Shown here piece after piece: positions 20,976 through 32,139 of a stretch of 64,000 nt of DNA. A model generated the notes under the pieces. The model was not told the origin of the DNA. It saw only the letters and a program-made list of their open reading frames with translations, and did not search any database. How positions within the stretch are numbered: the first letter of the stretch is position 1; each line of letters opens with the position of its first letter. Origin of the DNA: Parietichytrium sp. I65-24A (taxonomy: Eukaryota > Sar > Bigyra > Thraustochytrida > Thraustochytriidae). Where the stretch lies: assembly GCA_012862575.1 (NCBI GenBank), contig BLSF01000009.1, positions 124,001-188,000 on the forward strand, read 5' to 3'. The translations under genes were made by a program, and so were the position numbers.

Positions 20976-22155
20976 TTTTTCCTGTGTTCTTTGACTCGAG
21001 GGCTCTCAACTTGCGCTTGCGGATTCTGCTTTACAGGTCTGTCTCAAGTCTCAATTTGTATAGATCTCTATCCTCTTCTGCTGGCCGTGTCTGCCGTCTC
21101 TGTCTCTGTTGTGTTTGGAGATTGCAGCTCACCTTTCAACCTCGCTTTTCATTCAGCGCCGTCCTAGCACTCGCTCCCTGGACAATAACACCTCTGCGTC
21201 GAAGTACTCCCAAGGCTACCGCGGTACTGGGTACTCTCACTATTGGTCGAGTACTGAGTGAGCACTGCGTTGTCTGAGTACGAGTTGTATAGAGTGCTGT
21301 GTTGTTCGCTTACCTTCTGAATGGTATAAAGAGTCATTCCGCTCGACCTTCTTGCCTTCGTTCGTTCCTCGTTTCTGCGAAACGGGCCTGCGGAACAGGC
21401 AAGGCATCACAACCAGCACCAGGCAGCTCGTCCCCCTGTCTCATTCCTGCCTGTCTCATTCTGTCTCGGGGGAAACTTGGGAGCTCAGCTGTCTTTACTT
21501 CGCCTAGGCCCCGCATCGATAACTGAAGTGCTTACGCGCTCGAGGATCAAAAGGATAGGGAGATTTGCATTCCAGACAGCTGAGAGAAGCAGGGAGAAGG
21601 AACGAGAAGGAAGGGCGGCGATATTTCATTGTGCACATCTCGGTACAGGGATGCAAGCTATTGCATCACTTTGTTGGATTTTGTTGGATTACATCTCAGA
21701 ACTCGTTCTTTTTTTCCGTTCCGCAACCATCATCATCATCATCCACGATCCCCCGTCCTCGTGCCTTGGCGAGCTGCTTTTCGCGCTTTCACCCATCTAT
21801 TTCACCCAGCGCCTCTTCGCTTCTAATTTTCCAAATGTACAAATGTGCAAATTCTATAGAAACAGCGCTTTCTTCACAGACGGATGGAAATCCTCAAAAT
21901 CCTCGCCTTCCTCTTTTCTTTCCTCTCTTATCGCTTCCCTTTTGCACACCTGTCGTGAACGACGGCAACGTCCTAGATCCCGGAAACAGTACGAGCTCCA
22001 CTTTCTTCCGGAAGTGCGCGAACAATTGAAATTTGAAATGAGACAAGTCCCAATGGAAACAGGGAGGGAGAGGGGTGGATGCAAGGAAACACACACACAC
22101 GCAGTCGAGGACGACGCCGCTTCTCTTTGGCCTTTTATAATTTATCAATCACCCA

Positions 22156-22854
22156 TCATGATGAACCAAAGTCGAAACTTGTGTCATTCTTCTCCTGAAT
22201 GAATAATAGCTGCCTGAAAAATTGAATGACAAACGCCCACTCGGCAGTCTCAGCAGCGAGCAACTCGGGCATATCAATTGTGTAATTTAGTAGCACTATA
22301 ATAGCTTTTTCGTCGCTTCCCTCACATTGCTGCCGAGCCAGCTTGGCGCCCACTGCCCCCCGCTCAGGAGGTCTCCTCACGGAGTATTCGGAAAAGCAGT
22401 TGTGCCGGTGGTCCGAGCATCGCAGCACATCGGAGTGACCATAACCGCTGCTCTGCGATGTGCTCGCTCGACTTGCTCTTAGTGAAGCGCTATCACTCGT
22501 GGTAGCCCGATGGGCAGGGAGCCTCCTTCGATGAACACTGGGCTGGGCGGTCCGGAAATTTCTTTTAGAAGTAGATAAATGGCCACTACGATGATGCTGC
22601 CTCCGCTTCATAAAGATTGCTCCGTTTGTGAGAGGGCGGGGAAAGACTGAGGCTGGATGGTAGAATAGACTATCCCCTTTTCTACTGTGAGACCGCGAGA
22701 GACTTTTGAGGGCGCAAGAACTGAGAGGTACACCCACATCAATAAGCCTAACTATAGGACTCCTCCTCACAACGATAGTGCCAATGCGCCTGTGGTGTGG
22801 GAACGCTAGCCGCACTTTTCCTTCCTCATGTATCAACAGCCAATCTCTCCTCAC
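22156..22854 (-). CDS. Uncertain ORF, Ser/Arg/His-rich
   Basis: An uninterrupted 232-codon frame, but it opens with GTG rather than ATG and matches nothing I know. The middle is Ser/Arg/His-rich; the last 40 residues (for example ELLAAETAEWAFVIQFFRQL) are more protein-like. A second open frame at 22874-23203 lies immediately upstream in another phase and could be an earlier exon, but no intron joining them in frame was found. It may well be chance. Confidence 0.2.
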   Translation of the reverse strand: MRRDWLLIHEEGKVRLAFPHHRRIGTIVVRRSPIVRLIDVGVPLSSCALKSLSRSHSRKGDSLFYHPASVFPRPLTNGAIFMKRRQHHRSGHLSTSKRNFRTAQPSVHRRRLPAHRATTSDSASLRASRASTSQSSGYGHSDVLRCSDHRHNCFSEYSVRRPPERGAVGAKLARQQCEGSDEKAIIVLLNYTIDMPELLAAETAEWAFVIQFFRQLLFIQEKNDTSFDFGSS

Positions 22855-23383
22855 ACTGAGGTTGTGAGGGCTCTCAGTAGTCTTTAGGGAAGCATACTAA
22901 GATGTCTTTGTTATCGTACACCTTTCTGCGTCGAAATGTATGAGGAAATTTCATCTCCCCAGAGGGACTGGACTTGGCCTCGTTATTTAATTTTATTCTT
23001 TCCCACTTGGACTCCTCCAAGTTTAATTCAGAAAACGCAAACTCAAACGCAGACGCTCCAATTGCAACGCCGGAAAAGCTTGACGATTTTAAAAATTGGA
23101 AATCAACAGTACCGGTAAACGATTCACTCCGTGCCGCTCGATCGATCCTCTCAGTCAATACTCTGTTCGACTGACCTTCAACCTTATGGGATTCGTCCAT
23201 CAAAGTCTACCTGTGAAAGCCAGTGATGTCCAACAGAAAATCGTTCTGCTCGTAAATCGGCCGAAACGCCAGCAGAAAGTACTGCGACAACGTGGGATGC
23301 GATCTAACTTCAAACGTTGTTGCTCTCATTTAGACATTTTCAATCTTCGTCGAGGAAGAGAGACAAGATAGACGCAGGTTCAG

Positions 23384-23420
23384 TTCAGAATTCAGAATTC
23401 AGAATTCAGAATTCAGAACT
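23384..23420. repeat. TTCAGAA tandem repeat
   Basis: Five consecutive 7-mer units TTCAGAA. Related interspersed fragments occur near 31248 and 61418-61452. Confidence 0.9.
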
Positions 23421-25191
23421 AAGAACTCAGAACTGAGATCTCAGAAGTGAAAATGGCTGAGGAAAGCTTCACTTTCTTCCACCAGAGCCTCCACTGACAC
23501 GTCCGAAAAAAGCACCAGAGCTTTCGTGAGGCCCTGGCCTCGGTTTCATTGATAGATCAATGGATGGACCTTGCATCCCCCAGAGTCTTGACCCTTCTGG
23601 GAGCAGCTGCCCTGCTACTCGAGTACTCAGCACAGTACCTTCGTCGCTTCATGAGCGGGCTTTATTATTATTATTATCAGTACAAAACAATTTTTCTTTT
23701 CAAAACAAAAGGAAATGCTCCACTTTTTTGTAGTTCCAACGAAAATGAGAATGCGAAATGCGAATGTGAATGTGAATGAACACTTGTGCACATTGGAATT
23801 CGCGCTTCATCGCGTTTCATCTGTCTTCTTTGTGTTACTTGTTTTATCCGACAAACGGTGGCGCTGCTGCAGGCGCTGGCCCGGCCGAGGCGGAATGACA
23901 AACTGAAGCGAGAAGCGAGAAACGCCAGCTCGCTGTGCTGGCAAGTAGCTTCGCGACCTTCCTTAAGTTGGGGCCTTCGGGACCCGCGTGTCAACTTATG
24001 TCCACTTGGCGGAAGCCAGTCACCAGTGCAAGGACTCAGAATCGATCGGCTGCGAAGAGAAACGAGTTGGTCGAAACGGGGCTCTTCGCGAAAGGAATGA
24101 ATGCACAAAGGAAGGAAGGAAGAAGACACAGGAAGGAGAGAGGGGAAGAATGCGCGGGTCCGTCAAAATTCGAAAATTCGAGAAACTTTTCATCCTAGAA
24201 AGACGACGAGGAAGGCGTAGGAGGAAAGGAGAGAAACAGAAAAAAGAGAGTGAGAAGAGGGAAGAGGGAAGAAGGAGACGAGCGGGAAGAAGGAAGGGAG
24301 GAAGGGAGGGAAGCGAATAGAGTTTAGGTAACTGCAAGTACGCACACCAAGCCACCAAGCGGTGTCATCATACCGCTGGCTAACTTACCGCAAAAGGTCG
24401 CAGGCTAGGAGCAAGGAGCGAGGGGCAGTGAGTGAGAGTCAGTCGTGCGCTAGTGCAGGCAAGAAGTGGGGTAGTCCAACCCTCTAAGGCAACGCTCGAT
24501 CATTGCAGCTCGGAGGACTGCATGGATTAGGGAGACTTCCATTCACACGAGCAAAAGTCAAGGACTGCCTGCGCCTTGGAAGCCTTTCAAGACACGCTCC
24601 AGAGCCCCTTTCGAGTGCGCCGATCAAACGACCGCTGCGAGACAGCAAGACAAGCGCCTCTGACCTACGCGGAGTAGTGGTGATACCAAGGTGGATAGGA
24701 GTCGGAGACTCTGTGACCTGGACAAGAAGACAAGTCAGCGAAGCGCACAACCTGGAGGAGCCTTCATTCCCCAAAACCAAAAAGTCAAGCACAGAAATCC
24801 ATCCATCTTCTATCTATACCCGGGTGGCTTGTTTCACTTGACGCCGACCTAGCAGACCCCATTTGACCCAGTCTCCGGCTTGATAACTCTCGCTGGTCAG
24901 AAGCTCTCGCAGTTTTTTCTCGGTGCTTGATTCCTCCCCTTTTCGTTTTACTCCAGTGAATTGCTCAACTTGCAGCCCTTGCACATACTCTGCTCAAGCA
25001 CGTTTTGCATTCACCACACCAAGCTTACTCGCACATACCATTTGAATCTCTGGAAGCCCTGCCTCCAAGACCTCAAGAGCTCGAGCCGGCCGACAAGCCA
25101 GCATATCTTTCTTCTGAACCTCTGCCTCAACAGCGACAACTTGCTGTACACAGCGTATTTCCAACTAGATTCCTCAGCATCACAACTCGCA

Positions 25192-26604
25192 ATGCAAAGC
25201 AACACATCCAACGGGCCAGTTTCGACTGCTGTCAGTCCCCCAACAGCAAACGCCAACAGCGTCAAGCCCGCAACAACCAAGATGACCCTTGTAGAAGAGA
25301 TCAGCCTCGCGGCGAACGAGAGTCTGAAGCACCTCGCCGAGATCAGCGACAAAGCTGAGAGCGAGCTGCACCATGTAGACGACGACGGCAAAGTCGAAGA
25401 TGATGATGAGGCCGAGAACGACGTCAAGCGCCTCGAACTCGCAAAGACCATGATCATGGAGGTGGCATGCGCCTCCGCACTCACCGGAGTCACACTCAAG
25501 CACGGTGGCCCATTTGGCGCTTGCGTTGTCCGCAACGGAATCTTCATTTCCGTAGCTCACAACACCGTGCTCATGGACGAAGACCCGACTTGCCATGCTG
25601 AGATGAACGCGATCCGCTACGCGTGCGCGGCACTCAACACTCATGACCTTTCCGACTGCGAGCTCTTCACCACCTGCGAGCCGTGCCCGATGTGCCTCGG
25701 CGCTTGCTCGTGGTCTCGCATCCGCAAGATCCACACTGGTGTTGACAGATACACCGCAGCGGACTTTGGCTTCGATGACAAGGTCTTCTACGACGAGCTC
25801 CACGCTCACAGCGGTGAGTGGGCGGTTACCTCTTCCAAGACCAAGTCTGCGAAGGTGCGCCTCGGCCAGACCATGCCAAACGTCCAGCCATCCATGCTTA
25901 ACATGTACTGGGGTATCGAGAAGGAACTCGTGTATGGCCTGCTCAACGACCAGAACATCAACCGCACCTATCGCCGCCGCTTGGGCGAGAAATCCGTGGG
26001 CTTTCACGGCGACCCATCCCGCTTCGGCCCTGACATCCGCGCAGAACCAGGTGCCAGCGAAGCCAACCCCGACGACTCCGAAGGCGACGACTCCTCCAAC
26101 ACTGTGAGTCCACCAGAATCTCCAAAATACATGAAGATTCTCAAGGAGGCCATCGTCGAAGCTTGCGAGAATGGCTGGAACAAGGAGCGCGAGGTTTTCG
26201 CCTCCCTCATTGTGGACCGCGACGGAAACGTCATTTCCATCGCCGTCAACGAAGTCCTTATGCGCCGCGATGCCACTGCCACCAGTGAGGTCCTCGCAAT
26301 CCGCAAGGCAGCTAAGAAGCTCGGCACCTACTGCCTGGAGGGCTGCTCCATGTACTCCACCGTGGAGCCTTGCGTCATGTCTCTTGGTTCCATCCTCTGG
26401 GCTCGCCTCGACAACCTGTATTATGGCCTCTCCCAGAATGCTGCAGCTCGCTACGGTTTCGAGGAGGGCTTGCTCCACTACCGCGAGCTTTTCGCCGACC
26501 CTGAGATGTCCCGGCAATTTGTCGATACCGAGACCCGCGTGGGCTTCGACGCCTGCGAGAACGTCTTCAAGAAATGGCAAGTTGTCAATGGCATCATCTA
26601 CTAA
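25192..26604 (+). CDS. Tandem cytidine/guanine deaminase-family protein (guanine-deaminase-like, second domain degenerate)
   Basis: 470 residues. Domain 1 (about 80-210) has intact zinc sites: H135-A-E137 in CHAEMNAIR and C165/C168 in CEPCPMCLGA. The following FGFDDKVFYDEL matches the tail of Bacillus-type guanine deaminase (AGFDD..IY), which turns guanine into xanthine. Domain 2 (about 312-470) keeps the fold (EVLAIRKAAKKLG, TVEPCVMSLGSILWAR, YGFEEGLLHYREL), but the His-Ala-Glu is Thr-Ser-Glu (364-366) and the second Cys is Ser397, so it should not bind zinc normally. The paired architecture recalls deaminases with a catalytic and a structural half. No peroxisomal signal is seen, so it is probably cytosolic. 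ATG 25192 is the first in a frame open from 24961. Confidence 0.85.
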   Translation: MQSNTSNGPVSTAVSPPTANANSVKPATTKMTLVEEISLAANESLKHLAEISDKAESELHHVDDDGKVEDDDEAENDVKRLELAKTMIMEVACASALTGVTLKHGGPFGACVVRNGIFISVAHNTVLMDEDPTCHAEMNAIRYACAALNTHDLSDCELFTTCEPCPMCLGACSWSRIRKIHTGVDRYTAADFGFDDKVFYDELHAHSGEWAVTSSKTKSAKVRLGQTMPNVQPSMLNMYWGIEKELVYGLLNDQNINRTYRRRLGEKSVGFHGDPSRFGPDIRAEPGASEANPDDSEGDDSSNTVSPPESPKYMKILKEAIVEACENGWNKEREVFASLIVDRDGNVISIAVNEVLMRRDATATSEVLAIRKAAKKLGTYCLEGCSMYSTVEPCVMSLGSILWARLDNLYYGLSQNAAARYGFEEGLLHYRELFADPEMSRQFVDTETRVGFDACENVFKKWQVVNGIIY

Positions 26605-27006
26605 ACAACCTTCTGTACATAATTTATACCCCGCTTTTTCTAAACCATTCATTCCCTCCATAAACCAAACTCTTTTTCTTTTCGTTTCTTCCCTCTGCAA
26701 AACGAAAACACGATTTCGACCCTCGGCGATGCCATTCTTCCCTTCACTTTCGTTCGTCTTCATGGTTTTGCTCTTTTGACTGACTGTGAAAGAGACACAC
26801 TTAGCTAAATGTTTTGTCCCGTGTCAATACACTACTACCGTGTGGGTACTGTGAGATGTATGAAACTCGAGTTGTTTGTTTGTTGTGTTTGTTGCGAGAA
26901 GCAGGAGGAGAGCGGCAGACCCCAAACTGCGGCAGACCACACGCGTGTCGTCACTTTGCCGCAAACGGAGAACGCCTGGCGCGTGGTTCGAGTTTGTTTC
27001 TTTTCC
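26605..27006. other. Intergenic region, deaminase to HIU hydrolase
   Basis: 402 bp between two same-strand purine genes. The frame leading into HIU hydrolase is open from 26809 but without ATG before 27007. TGACTGTGAA at 26781 resembles the recurrent 11-mer. Confidence 0.4.
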
Positions 27007-27450
27007 ATGACTGAGCGCGTCTCGCGAGTCGCAAGTCATCTCCGCGCAGCACAGGGCCAGTCGGAGCAGAAGCAGAAGCAGGAGAAAGCGAAGACCATGT
27101 CCAGTCCGATCACCACGCACATTCTCAACACGGCCACGGGCAAGCCAGCGGCTGGAGTGGCGCTGAGGCTCTCGCGCAAGACGGGGCAGGCTGAGAACGG
27201 TGAATTCCAGTGGGAGACGGTCGCGGAGGCAGTGACGAACTCGGACGGCAGGGTTGCTGGTCTCCTAAGCCACGCCCTGGAGGCAGGGCAGGTTTACGAG
27301 ATGTACTTTGACACTGCGTCGTATTTCGAGGGCGCCAAGTGCTTCTACCCTTACGTCAAGATTGTCTTCGAGATTGAGGATCCGAGCAGCCACTATCACG
27401 TACCGCTCCTCATTTCCCCGTACGGATACAGCACATACCGCGGCTCGTGA
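27007..27450 (+). CDS. 5-hydroxyisourate hydrolase (transthyretin-like) with PTS2
   Basis: 147 residues. The core starts SSPITTHILNTATGKPAAGV and ends in the invariant YRGS tetrapeptide of HIU hydrolases; the catalytic His of the THILNT block, the HYHVPLLISPYGYSTYRGS end and a central Arg (LRLSRK) are all present. The enzyme opens 5-hydroxyisourate, the product of urate oxidation, to OHCU. I start at ATG 27007 because it adds RVSRVASHL, an exact R-V-x5-H-L PTS2, matching PTS2-bearing animal and plant HIU hydrolases; the internal ATG at 27097 would remove it. It is convergent with the urate hydroxylase, 302 bp apart. Confidence 0.93.
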   Translation: MTERVSRVASHLRAAQGQSEQKQKQEKAKTMSSPITTHILNTATGKPAAGVALRLSRKTGQAENGEFQWETVAEAVTNSDGRVAGLLSHALEAGQVYEMYFDTASYFEGAKCFYPYVKIVFEIEDPSSHYHVPLLISPYGYSTYRGS

Positions 27451-27752
27451 GTCTTCTCAAGGGAAGGGCTCGTTTCGTTAGCATATTTTATAAAAGGTTC
27501 CCAAAACAGAAGATGTACACCGCTTTATCTTTTGCCACTTTCAATGAACATATCACGAGATACAGCTTGCGTTTAAAAGTCTTTAGAACATAAAAGCCAT
27601 CGGCGATTCAGAGGAGCCGTACAAAATAACTTTTTAGTGTTTGGTTTTCGTATGATTGATGGAAACATGCAAGTGATGAGATGAGGAGAAGTCTGGAGCA
27701 ATCGAGGCCCGCAGTCAGTCAGTCAGGGTGACAAAAAGAATGGTTGTCAAGT
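27451..27752. other. Convergent 3' region
   Basis: 302 bp between the stops of HIU hydrolase and urate hydroxylase; presumably both 3' UTRs. A GTCAGTCAGTCAG run lies at about 27714-27726. No gene. Confidence 0.5.
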
Positions 27753-28970
27753 TTACAAGCGTGGTGGCCATGGACCTTGCAACAGGTTTGCTGTGATGCC
27801 GTTCAAAATATTTTGACCGATATCCTTGGAGGTTGTGAGCTCCTTGTACCACTTGTTGGTTTCCTTCCACTCTTCATCATTGGTGGGGTAAATTGTGGCG
27901 GTGCGTTCGCGCGCCTTGAGCACCATGGTGTGAACACGGCTCTTGCGGTGCTGGGCGTAGCGTTCGAGAGCGTCCTGAACACTGATGTTTGTGGTGGTGA
28001 GGAATGAGGAGAGGACTTCACTGTCCTCGAGAGCCTGGCAGCCACCTTGGCCGAGCGTTGGAGTTGTGGCATGCGCTGCGTCTCCGATTAGCACGACGCG
28101 GCCATTGAAGTAAGATGGGAGTGGGTCGATGTCGCAGATTGGGATACGGTTGAGCTTGGTCACGTCGATTGCGTTAATGAGGTTTTGCACCTGCTCTGGC
28201 CATCCTTTGAAGATTTGCTTCAGTTCAGTGCGCATAGCTTCGGTAGCGCGTTCCGGGACAGGGTCGTCCTCCTTTAAAGGTGCTCCCATGAAGAAGTAGA
28301 ATCGGTTGTCCGCCACGGGCATGACAGACGCGCGCTTTCCCTCGCCGACGTACATGATCCACTCGGTTGGGTCTCCGACGGCTGGAGTCATTGGAATCAG
28401 GCCGTTCCAGTTCGTGTAGTGGTACACGACTGGAACTTCCTTCTGAAGCACATAATCTCGCACGTTTGACTTGATGCCGTCAGCGCCAACAAGCAAGTCG
28501 CATGTCATAGACTTGGAGCCATCATCAAAGACTGCGCGAACTTTGCTGTCTGGGTTGGAAGGATCGACCTTCTCCACGCCAACGCAGACGCGGCCAAGGG
28601 TGAGCTTGCCTCCTGCCTCAACGTATTTGTCCATCAGCAGCCTCTGAAGGTCTGCGCGCGACACCGGGTACGCGCGCTCGCCAACGGTCTTGTATACTGG
28701 GTCAAGGTCCATGGACACCATGTTGGCTCCGTTGCTTCCCTTGTACGTCATTGTGTTCATTTGCCCTCCAAGGCGTCTGACCTCCTTCCCGAGCCCGAGG
28801 CGATTGAGAACTTTGACTCCATTGCTCCAGACCGAGATCGCGGCTCCCACAGGCAAAATATCCGTGGCACGCTCGTACACGTGCGTGTTGTAGCCCTCCT
28901 TCTTCAGGAACAGCCCGAGGCTCAGCCCCGCGATGCCGCCGCCAATGATCACCACGTCCAAGTCGAACAT
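27753..28970 (-). CDS. FAD-dependent urate hydroxylase, HpxO type
   Basis: 405 residues, class A flavoprotein monooxygenase. The FAD Rossmann motif VVIIGGGIAGLSLG begins at residue 6; GDAAHATTPTLGQGGCQALED (from 296) is the second FAD motif. Beyond the general fold it carries blocks specific to Klebsiella HpxO: VGAAISVWSNGVK, TNWNGL, VGEGKRASVMPV, RFYFF and VLKARER. The two HpxO catalytic residues, Arg204 and Tyr216, correspond by spacing to R213 and Y225 here. HpxO converts urate to 5-hydroxyisourate with NADH and O2, replacing the cofactor-free uricase and avoiding H2O2. The C-terminal PRL is a weak PTS1. It faces the HIU hydrolase, whose substrate it would make. Confidence 0.92.
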   Translation of the reverse strand: MFDLDVVIIGGGIAGLSLGLFLKKEGYNTHVYERATDILPVGAAISVWSNGVKVLNRLGLGKEVRRLGGQMNTMTYKGSNGANMVSMDLDPVYKTVGERAYPVSRADLQRLLMDKYVEAGGKLTLGRVCVGVEKVDPSNPDSKVRAVFDDGSKSMTCDLLVGADGIKSNVRDYVLQKEVPVVYHYTNWNGLIPMTPAVGDPTEWIMYVGEGKRASVMPVADNRFYFFMGAPLKEDDPVPERATEAMRTELKQIFKGWPEQVQNLINAIDVTKLNRIPICDIDPLPSYFNGRVVLIGDAAHATTPTLGQGGCQALEDSEVLSSFLTTTNISVQDALERYAQHRKSRVHTMVLKARERTATIYPTNDEEWKETNKWYKELTTSKDIGQNILNGITANLLQGPWPPRL

Positions 28971-29305
28971 CGTCGCTTATTCACACGCGCTTCGTAGCTC
29001 TCGATCGCTTTCTCTGGTCTTCGAATCTAATCTATCGAGTTGCAAGACTGTTCAATCTGTGCTTCTCTCTCTCTCTATCGCTCCTCGTTCTCTTCTGCTT
29101 CCATCTCATGATCTCAGAAATCCCTCTTCTCACTTGCACGCTTAGCCCGTCTTCTACAACCTGCATAACCACTTTCCGCTCCACCCTCTCAGCTGTCTGC
29201 CTACCTCTCCATCTAGCTTTCCCTTCCTCGTTACAGTCTTTGCAGTCTTCGCAGTCTTTGCAGTCTTTGCGTAGGTAGGCAGACCTCATCCACCTCAAAA
29301 ATGTG

Positions 29306-29346
29306 CAAGGTCAAATAGGTCAAATAGGTCAAATATGGTCAAATAG
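29306..29346. repeat. 10-bp tandem repeat GGTCAAATA(T)
   Basis: Four successive copies of GGTCAAATA with one extra base in the last spacing. Confidence 0.85.
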
Positions 29347-32076
29347 AAATGAACAACGCAGCAACGCAACAATGGCCAATGGCCATTGACAGTGCACGAG
29401 CGCAAAGAATGCTCCTCGACGAACCGAGGAGGAGCGAGGAACGCGAGGAACGGGCCCGGCAAGGAGGGTGTGGGTTCCAGCGACTGCCAAAAGAACTGGC
29501 GCGAAACCTGAAACTTGACACCCGAATTCTGAAACCTGAGACACCTGAGACACCTGAGATACCTGAGACGACGGAATTGATTCACAGTCAATCTATTCGA
29601 ACCAACAAGACCAACCCAACGACGCAGTCGCGCATAACCTGAGATCCTGCATTCCAGAACGCTTAATTATTTATTCACTCATTGATTAAGCTTATTTATG
29701 TATTTATTTTTGAGTTTAAATGAAATGAATAATTGAAGAATACATTGATCTTGATTCAAAAAAAGCTGCATTCCGGGGGCTAAATTGAACAGCAAGGATA
29801 AAGGATGGCGCGAATACGCGACTCCCTTGACGCGCGGTATGCACGAGACATCGGAAACAGCTCGGGGCATGGCCATGGCGGAGACACTTTGCATCCTTGG
29901 CAATCCGTGGGGAAAGAAGCTTACAATTCATCACTTGTTCATCGAGTTAGTCAACGCCGCACAGTGGAAAAAAATCTTTCTTCCCTCTTTCCCGTCTACA
30001 CTTGCCCGGGAGGAGAAAGAGGAAGAAAAGGAGGAGGTGGAGGTGGAGGAGGAGGAAGAAGGTGGACGGCATAGCGGCCACTTGATGATCATTAGTGTAT
30101 GCAAATGCCGACTTGTTGGAGGAAAAGGCCATTCTCGGCCTCCTGAAAGTACCCTCTCACTTGGTGGAAACGATGAGACTTGGAAAATGGCGAGCCGGCA
30201 GGTACTATTGATGTGGTTATATAGGCTTACGATGCGACAGCATTGGGAAACGACTGCTCGTAGATGCGCGTCGGGGAAATCTCCCTGGATCACTACCATA
30301 TCAACTAGCTGCTACTAAATCTTGCACCCCGGTGCAAGCTGCTCTGACGGTACCAAGTTTCGTTTGGCGCTGGCTTCTACCTTCTCCCACCTTCTCCTGG
30401 GACTACTCCGTCGAGTATTTACAAATAGGCCTTTCTTGACCCCTTCCCTTCCCGGATCCTTTTCCTCATCCTGTACATTTCGCTCCTTAGGTTAGGAGGA
30501 GGTAGGAGTGCCCGGAAGGAGGAAGGAGTACTGGTGGTCTCAAAGTGGCCTACCTAGTATTCGTGAGTAGTGACTGGAACCCACCGCGAAAACCGAGGTG
30601 GGCCAGACAGAGAGGGGAACCTTACAGAGCCTACGGAGAAGGACTAGGTGATGGAGATGATGGAGTATCATGGGACTCGTGAAATTCCGAGTTCCGTTTA
30701 CTCGACGAGTATTTATAAAAGAAATACATTGTGTTCACGCTCGCTGTGAAGAGAGTCACTCTGGACTTGAGATAAACAATAGATTCAGAATTGAGAACAC
30801 AGAAGAGAAGCGAGGGAGCGGTTGTGGACCACGCGGGAGTGCAAGTACCACCTGATGACGAGCAGCCAATGACGCGCGTAAGACCAAGTGCTCATCATCA
30901 AAAGAAGTGAAACCCTCTAAAGTACATTCTAAAGCTGCTCGAAGATTGGGTTCTCTCAAGCAACGATTTTCGCCCTTCCCCCTCTCCGCACTTCACAGAT
31001 CTTCACAGTCTGTGCAAGTCGAAGGTACCAGTACTGACTGACAGCACAACGCAATACAGACTGTGCGAATTCTATCTAACGTCTTTGGTATTAGTACCGA
31101 GTGATCGCCCAGTTGGTCGCGTGCTTTTGCAGCGGTCCCAATATGTTCAAACTTTCAAATCTTCCCTCGTTGCACCTGTCCGCACGTTTTGGTGCAACGA
31201 GACTAAGAGTCGGTGTACTAGTATCACAGAACTCGGATTTGAAAATCAGAATTCAGAAAGTCCATTTATTTTCCACTTCTTTTTCGTTCATTGATGGAAC
31301 ATTATATATTCTGAAGTGCTGACTGATAGTGCTATAAATGTGCAAAAGCCCGAGGCCATGGAAATCCATGGAACTCCATTGCAGTCATCACTGAAGAGAA
31401 GAAATTGGAAGGACTATAGTCGATTGTGAGAGGAGAGATAGAGAAATATTTCCCATGACCGTGATGGAAGATATCGTCGAAGGAAAAAAGGAAACGAAGA
31501 CGCACGTGACTCACCACGCCAGGAAGGGCAACTCCACATTTCTCTCTCTCTCTCTCTCCCTGCTCCATTGTCTCCGCTTTTCTCGCGTCTTAATTGTCTC
31601 TTTCGACACTTGCTTCTTTCTCCCTCTCCTCTCCCCTCCACCTTTTTAAGTTTCGGTAGTATTCAGTAGTAGACAATACGCACCCCCGCGATCCTTGCAC
31701 CCAACTGCCGCCCAATGCCCTCCCCCTCGTCGGCACCATGCCAATACGGACTACACTTTGCGCTAGCACGACCTTAAATCGGGCATCCAGTTTCTCCGAA
31801 AAAGAGCGGTTCTTCGTTCCTCGACGGAAGAGCTCTTTGTTCTCTAGGAAGGATCAAAGGGCTCGAAAACTAGGAGCCAATGTAGTCATCTATGCACAGA
31901 GTAGGAACGAAGAAAGAGATGGCCTAAGAGCTCTAGTAGCCCTTGAGTGTGTGATAATAGCGAGGTAGCATGGGCAGATAGTACTAGCGAGCTCGGGGCA
32001 GTCGTAGCGAGGGCAGTAGGTAGAGCTAATACAATCATTTCTTTCACGACTTTCACTTTAGATTGTGGAAGACGAA

Positions 32077-32139
32077 GACAGACACAGACACAGACAAAGA
32101 CAAGAGAGACAGAGACAGAGACAGAGACAGAGACAGACA
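32077..32139. repeat. AGACAG microsatellite
   Basis: Interrupted ACAGACAC/AGACAG hexamer run about 240 bp upstream of the fusion gene ATG, in its probable leader. Confidence 0.9.

Larger units (their letters stand above)
20976..25191. other. 4.2 kb gene-poor gap inside the purine cluster
   Basis: The longest gene-free stretch between two recognised genes in the window. It holds many open frames without recognisable domains or good ATG context, the TTCAGAA repeat at 23384-23420, an ATT run near 23662, and a purine-rich tract at about 24100-24320. Besides the uncertain ORF at 22156, nothing supports a gene. Long regulatory leaders or spliced non-coding RNA are possible. Confidence 0.45.

Noticed and set aside
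21477-22202. 241-codon plus-strand ORF in the purine gap
   Set aside because: Low-complexity stretches, no domain, poor start context; likely chance.
25180-26763. 527-codon minus-strand ORF antisense to the deaminase
   Set aside because: Mirror of the GC-biased deaminase codons, with no family match; the plus-strand frame carries zinc motifs.
29785-30318. 177-codon ORF with Glu-rich run
   Set aside because: Starts at TTG, derives partly from a GAG/GAA simple repeat and has no recognisable features.
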